Source: Clostridiales bacterium UBA4644 (GTDB taxonomy: Bacteria > Bacillota > Clostridia > Oscillospirales > Butyricicoccaceae). From it: a stretch of DNA of 24,449 bases. Within the stretch, counting starts at the first letter, position 1, and each line of letters begins with the position of its first letter. The DNA is taken from assembly GCA_002405755.1 (NCBI GenBank), contig DHMK01000034.1, forward strand, positions 21,602-46,050, given 5' to 3'. The notes under the pieces were generated by a model. That model did no database searches. It was not told where the DNA came from and saw only the letters and a program-made list of their open reading frames with translations. The position numbers and the translations under genes were made by a program. Below are positions 23,193 through 24,449 of this stretch, in pieces.

Positions 23193-23267
23193 TGGCTGGG
23201 CTGGCCGGATTTGAACCAGCGAATGCCAGAGTCAAAGTCTGGTGCCTTACCGCTTGGCGACAGCCCA
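23193..23267 (-). tRNA. tRNA-Gln (anticodon TTG)
   Basis: 75 bases. Acceptor TGGGCTG pairs with CAGCCCA, discriminator G, CCA encoded. Anticodon stem CCAGA/TCTGG encloses CTTTGAC, giving TTG. The weak first pair (T-A) is typical for tRNA-Gln. Three bases separate it from tRNA-Lys. Confidence 0.97.
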
Positions 23268-23298
23268 TCATATGCCGCCCTCCGGCGAATAATCTGCG

Positions 23299-23321
23299 CG
23301 CTCCCCCGAAATGAGGGAGCG
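23299..23321 (-). other. Hairpin in the spacer between tRNA-His and tRNA-Gln
   Basis: CGCTCCC (23299-23305) pairs with GGGAGCG (23315-23321) in the 65-base spacer, the longest spacer of the array. No T tract follows, so it is more likely a processing stem than a terminator. Confidence 0.4.
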
Positions 23322-23332
23322 TCGCAATAAAA

Positions 23333-23410
23333 TGGGGTGGATGAGGGGACTCGAACCCCCGGCCTCCAGAGCCACAATCTGGCGCGCTAACCAACTGCGC
23401 CACATCCACC
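23333..23410 (-). tRNA. tRNA-His (anticodon GTG)
   Basis: 78 bases counting the encoded G at -1. Acceptor GTGGATG pairs with CATCCAC; G-1 can pair with discriminator C73, the histidine identity element; CCA encoded. Anticodon stem CCAGA/TCTGG encloses TTGTGGC, giving GTG. Confidence 0.96.
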
Positions 23411-23418
23411 ATACATGA

Positions 23419-23495
23419 TGGCGTGCCTGGAGGGACTCGAACCCCCAACCTACTGCTTAGAAGGCAGTTGCTCTATCCTGCTGAGCTACAGGCAC
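23419..23495 (-). tRNA. tRNA-Arg (anticodon TCT)
   Basis: 77 bases. Acceptor GTGCCTG pairs with CAGGCAC, discriminator G, CCA encoded. Anticodon stem ACTGC/GCAGT encloses CTTCTAA, giving TCT, which reads AGA and AGG codons. Confidence 0.97.
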
Positions 23496-23524
23496 ATACA
23501 TATATAAGCTATCGCTGATGAAAC

Positions 23525-23598
23525 TGGAGCAGGTGATGGGAATCGAACCCACGTGTTCAGCTTGGAAGGCTGACATTCTACCATTGAACTACACCTGC
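23525..23598 (-). tRNA. tRNA-Gly (anticodon TCC)
   Basis: 74 bases. Acceptor GCAGGTG pairs with CACCTGC, discriminator T, CCA encoded. Anticodon stem TCAGC/GCTGA encloses CTTCCAA, giving TCC. First tRNA after the array promoter. Confidence 0.97.
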
Positions 23599-23629
23599 GA
23601 AGGTCAGACTTTCTTAAATCAGCTTTTCA

Positions 23630-23658
23630 AGTATAATATGAAAAGAAATGTTTGTCAA
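23630..23658 (-). promoter_or_regulatory. Strong sigma-A promoter of the tRNA array
   Basis: Minus strand perfect -35 TTGACA (23653-23658), 17-base spacer, -10 TATACT (23630-23635). Predicted start near 23623, about 25 bases before tRNA-Gly. Just upstream of the -35 is a palindrome CAGTTTT-GCGCA-AAAACTG (23660-23678). Confidence 0.92.
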
Positions 23659-23699
23659 GCAGTTTTGCGCAAAAACTGAAAAAATGTGCCGTTTATCAT

Positions 23700-23741
23700 T
23701 AAGTGCGAAAGAGCTAATAAGCTCCGACGCACTTATTTTTT
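23700..23741 (+). terminator. Two-tier hairpin with T run at the edge of the phage-like region
   Basis: Outer arms TAAGTGCG (23700-23707) / CGCACTTA (23728-23735), a 3-by-3 internal loop, inner arms GAGCT (23711-23715) / AGCTC (23720-23724) around AATA, then six T (23736-23741). It has the form of a plus-strand terminator, ending 22 bases before the first phage-like start codon. It could shield the element from incoming transcription or act as an attenuator. Confidence 0.6.
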
Positions 23742-23763
23742 ATGCAGAAACGGAGGCGAGACA

Positions 23764-24009
23764 ATGAAATACGAGTGTTTGAGGCTCGAGGAGCGGCGGA
23801 TTATCGAGGCTATGTACGCCGAGGGCGCAAAGCCGGGAGAAATCGCAAAGCGCGTCGGCAAGTGTCAAGCGACCATTTACCGCGAGCTCGAGCGGGGCAA
23901 GACCGGCGAAACGGACTCTCGCTTTCGGCAAGGGTATAGCGCGGAGGTAGCGGAGGCTCGCGTCAATCGGTCGTACCGAAATAGAGGCCGTCGGAAAGCG
24001 GCTCAATGA
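23764..24009 (+). CDS. Small helix-turn-helix protein of IS30/HTH_38 type, phage-like
   Basis: 81 residues. The segment RLEERRIIEAMYAEGAKP followed by GEIAKRVGKCQATIYRELERG (about 25-45) is the HTH_38 helix-turn-helix used by IS30-type transposases, but there is no room for a DDE catalytic domain, so it is a stand-alone DNA-binding protein, common in prophages of gut Clostridia. The end is arginine-rich (YRNRGRRKAA). The ATG at 23764 follows GGAGG by 7 bases. Codon choice (many CGC, GCG and CTC codons) differs from the genes to the left. First of a closely packed set. Confidence 0.8.
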   Translation: MKYECLRLEERRIIEAMYAEGAKPGEIAKRVGKCQATIYRELERGKTGETDSRFRQGYSAEVAEARVNRSYRNRGRRKAAQ

Positions 24010-24031
24010 AGAAAAGGAGGTTACTCATACC

Positions 24032-24253
24032 ATGAACGAAAAGACACTCACGGCGGAACAATGCTCCAAGCTCTCGCTCTACATCCTTATGACGACCAAG
24101 ACCCGCGAGGGTGAGGCGGCGACATGGGAAAAGCTCGCAGAGGAAAAGAAAGAGGACGGCTCCCCGAAATATATCCACGCCGCCGACAACGCGCAGTTTT
24201 GGAAAGAGCTCGACGCAGACCTCCGCGAAATACTGCGGGCTTTGGAGGCGTGA
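24032..24253 (+). CDS. Small conserved phage-type hypothetical protein
   Basis: 73 residues, acidic, mostly helical, beginning MNEKTLTAEQCSKLSLYILMTT and ending in ADLREILRALEA. No motif recognised. GGAGG lies 11 bases before the ATG. It starts 22 bases after the HTH gene and ends 2 bases before the next start codon, consistent with an early phage-type gene cluster. Function unknown. Confidence 0.7.
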   Translation: MNEKTLTAEQCSKLSLYILMTTKTREGEAATWEKLAEEKKEDGSPKYIHAADNAQFWKELDADLREILRALEA

Positions 24254-24255
24254 GC

Positions 24256-24449
24256 ATGGACAACTTTCAGAGTATCACGGCGAGCCCGGAGGCGCTCGCG
24301 GCGTTCCTCGGCTCTATCCCGGCGATTGAAACGCCGTGGGACGATGCTTTTCACCGGCTTTATTGCTCCTCATGCTCGGCGGCGGATTGCGACGATTGCC
24401 GCCGCCCGGAGCGGGATAACCCGCTATGGTGGCTCGGCCTCCCGGCGGC
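24256..24449 (+). CDS. Phage-type hypothetical protein with cysteine cluster (cut by right edge)
   Basis: 64 residues visible. After MDNFQSITASPEALAAFLGSI the segment LYCSSCSAADCDDCRRP (CxxC-x4-CxxC, about 36-50) is a possible small zinc site, followed by NPLWWLGLPA. GGAGG is 7 bases before the ATG. This pattern resembles small proteins of clostridial prophages; that is from memory. The end lies outside the window. Confidence 0.65.
   Translation, partial: MDNFQSITASPEALAAFLGSIPAIETPWDDAFHRLYCSSCSAADCDDCRRPERDNPLWWLGLPA

Noticed and set aside
23764..24009. IS30 insertion sequence
   Set aside because: Only the HTH part is present; no DDE domain or terminal inverted repeats are seen, and the next genes are not transposase fragments.
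1..24449. CRISPR array, rRNA, riboswitch or T-box
   Set aside because: No regularly spaced repeats, no rRNA sequence, and no recognisable riboswitch or T-box core (cysS lies inside an operon) were seen.

Overview
The window looks like a chromosomal segment of a moderately GC-rich, low-copy-repeat Firmicute of class Clostridia, most likely a gut Oscillospirales/Oscillospiraceae-type organism. This is an inference from the gene order recA-recX-rimO-pgsA-cysS, strong AGGAGG-type ribosome binding sites, sigma-A style promoters, a Firmicute-type LexA box, DUF1385/prmC linkage, and small clostridial XRE regulators. No species can be assigned from sequence alone.

Layout. Positions 1-4125 (minus strand) hold a housekeeping operon read right to left: recA, recX, rimO, pgsA, cysS (cysS runs off the left edge). 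It starts at a sigma-A promoter whose -35 lies inside a LexA-type SOS box. Directly upstream, with no visible terminator between, is a type II restriction-modification pair: an EcoRI-family endonuclease (4208-4918) and a D12-class adenine methyltransferase (4946-6058). The methyltransferase start overlaps the prmC stop by 4 bases, so the R-M system is the tail of another minus-strand operon: lipoprotein - response regulator - sensor kinase - DUF1385 membrane protein - prmC - methyltransferase - endonuclease (11463 down to 4208). Next come a small P-loop ATPase with its own promoter and terminator (11566-11979) and a D,D-carboxypeptidase (12062-13222).

Positions 13346-15780 are a divergent plus-strand operon of mtaB and a Methyltransf_32-type methyltransferase, closed by a bidirectional terminator. 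The convergent minus-strand operon (15859-20054) encodes an ECF sigma factor, a membrane anti-sigma-like protein, a lipoprotein, an MBOAT O-acyltransferase and a DHHW/AlgX-like partner. It looks like a self-regulated cell-surface O-acylation module. A secreted clostripain-family (C11) lipoprotein protease follows (20262-22235), then a doubtful 79-aa ORF divergent from a small XRE regulator across an operator-like region.

Positions 23114-23598 are a minus-strand tRNA array (transcription order Gly-Arg-His-Gln-Lys) with a near-consensus promoter and a terminator. From about 23700 to the right edge the character changes to short, tightly packed plus-strand phage-like genes (IS30-type HTH protein, two small conserved-looking ORFs), which is probably the edge of a prophage or other integrated element next to the tRNA cluster.

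The most interesting feature is the EcoRI-like R-M system: the complete EcoRI recognition motif and catalytic triad are visible, yet its partner methyltransferase is not of the M.EcoRI type, and the pair is wired between a translation-factor methylase gene and the SOS promoter of recA.
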